From contig NZ_JARZHH010000086.1 in the NCBI RefSeq assembly GCF_029946515.1, positions 1 to 42,494 on the forward strand: 42,494 bases of DNA, given 5' to 3'. Below are positions 42,290 to 42,494 of the stretch, one piece after another. Position numbers and translations under genes: made by a program. This stretch comes from Polyangium sp. 6x1. Lineage in GTDB: Bacteria; Myxococcota_A; Polyangia; Polyangiales; Polyangiaceae. Every line of letters starts with the position of its first letter. Within the stretch, counting starts at the first letter, position 1. The notes beneath the pieces were generated by a model that saw nothing but the letters and a program-made list of their open reading frames with translations, did no database searches and was not told the DNA's origin.

Positions 42290-42370
42290 TCGCTTCCGCT
42301 TCCGCTTCCGCTTCCGCTTCCGCTTCCGCTTCCGCTCCCGCTTCCGCTTCCGCTTCCGCTTCCGCTTCCG
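42284..42370 (+). repeat. Hexanucleotide microsatellite (CGCTTC)n
   Basis: About 14 units, nearly all GCTTCC with one GCTCCC. It lies directly upstream of the minus-strand membrane protein gene. The remaining bases to the window end (42371-42494) show no feature I can support. Confidence 0.92.
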
Positions 42371-42494
42371 GAAAGCGCCTTCAAATGCGCTTCGTCCGGG
42401 GGGCGCGAGCATGCCCGCGTGCTCGGGCGGCGCAAGGCCAAGCCGTGCTCACCGTCCTCGCGCTTCGCGCTCCGGGCGGCTGCGCGCGGTGCGA

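Overview
The window comes from a high-GC bacterium that is almost certainly a myxobacterium, probably of the Polyangiales/Sorangiineae type. The signs are about 70% GC with strong GC-ending codons, many lipoproteins with Gly/Ser/Pro-rich linkers, a giant Ser/Thr kinase-AAA-GAF fusion, TSP3-OmpA surface proteins, an imuA-imuB-dnaE2 mutasome and many hexanucleotide microsatellites. This placement is an inference from gene content; no rRNA or other phylogenetic marker is present.

Layout, left to right. (1) 1-4879 (+): three translationally coupled exported proteins: a Gly-rich-linker/beta-propeller-like protein cut by the left edge, a pentaheme cytochrome lipoprotein and a CBM9-like lipoprotein. 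(2) 5046-8172 (+): an exported protein resembling oomycete transglutaminase elicitors, followed by a clostripain-like (C11) protease lipoprotein. (3) 8188-12959: an M15 peptidase (-), a large unknown lipoprotein (+) and an exported CocE/X-Pro-dipeptidyl-peptidase-type hydrolase (-). (4) 13365-20008 (-): signalling genes, a 1693-residue kinase-AAA-GAF-STAS protein and an FHA-GGDEF diguanylate cyclase. Each is followed about 25 nt after its stop codon by copies of the same 43-bp tandem repeat. (5) 20128-23939 (+): a four-gene envelope operon (OmpA/TSP3 protein, beta-barrel protein, two small lipoproteins), convergent with a one-heme lipoprotein (-). (6) 25578-33355 (-): PlsC acyltransferase, a lipoprotein, and the error-prone repair cassette dnaE2-imuB-imuA. 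(7) 33640-36039 (+): a SUKH-like protein, a SUI1-like/YwbE fusion and a leucine-rich-repeat protein. (8) 36248-42269 (-): a run of lipoproteins (OmpA-like, Ycf48-like propeller, PPC-like), a coupled 42-residue ORF and a small membrane protein. This part is interspersed with CTTCCG-type microsatellites.

The most unusual structure is a 46-bp palindromic element present four times, each time inside a protein-coding gene and in frame (lipoprotein 26462-27421, dnaE2, imuB, imuA). The copies occur in both orientations. They share a 7-bp outer stem and a 4-bp inner hairpin, and the dnaE2 copy shows a compensatory double change in each stem. This resembles in principle the in-ORF palindromic elements known from Rickettsia, but I do not recognise this sequence. 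Other notable features are the 43-bp minisatellite family behind two signalling genes, a TTGTGTACCG-containing repeat that twice abuts a hexanucleotide microsatellite just upstream of minus-strand lipoprotein/membrane genes, and the SUI1-YwbE fusion.
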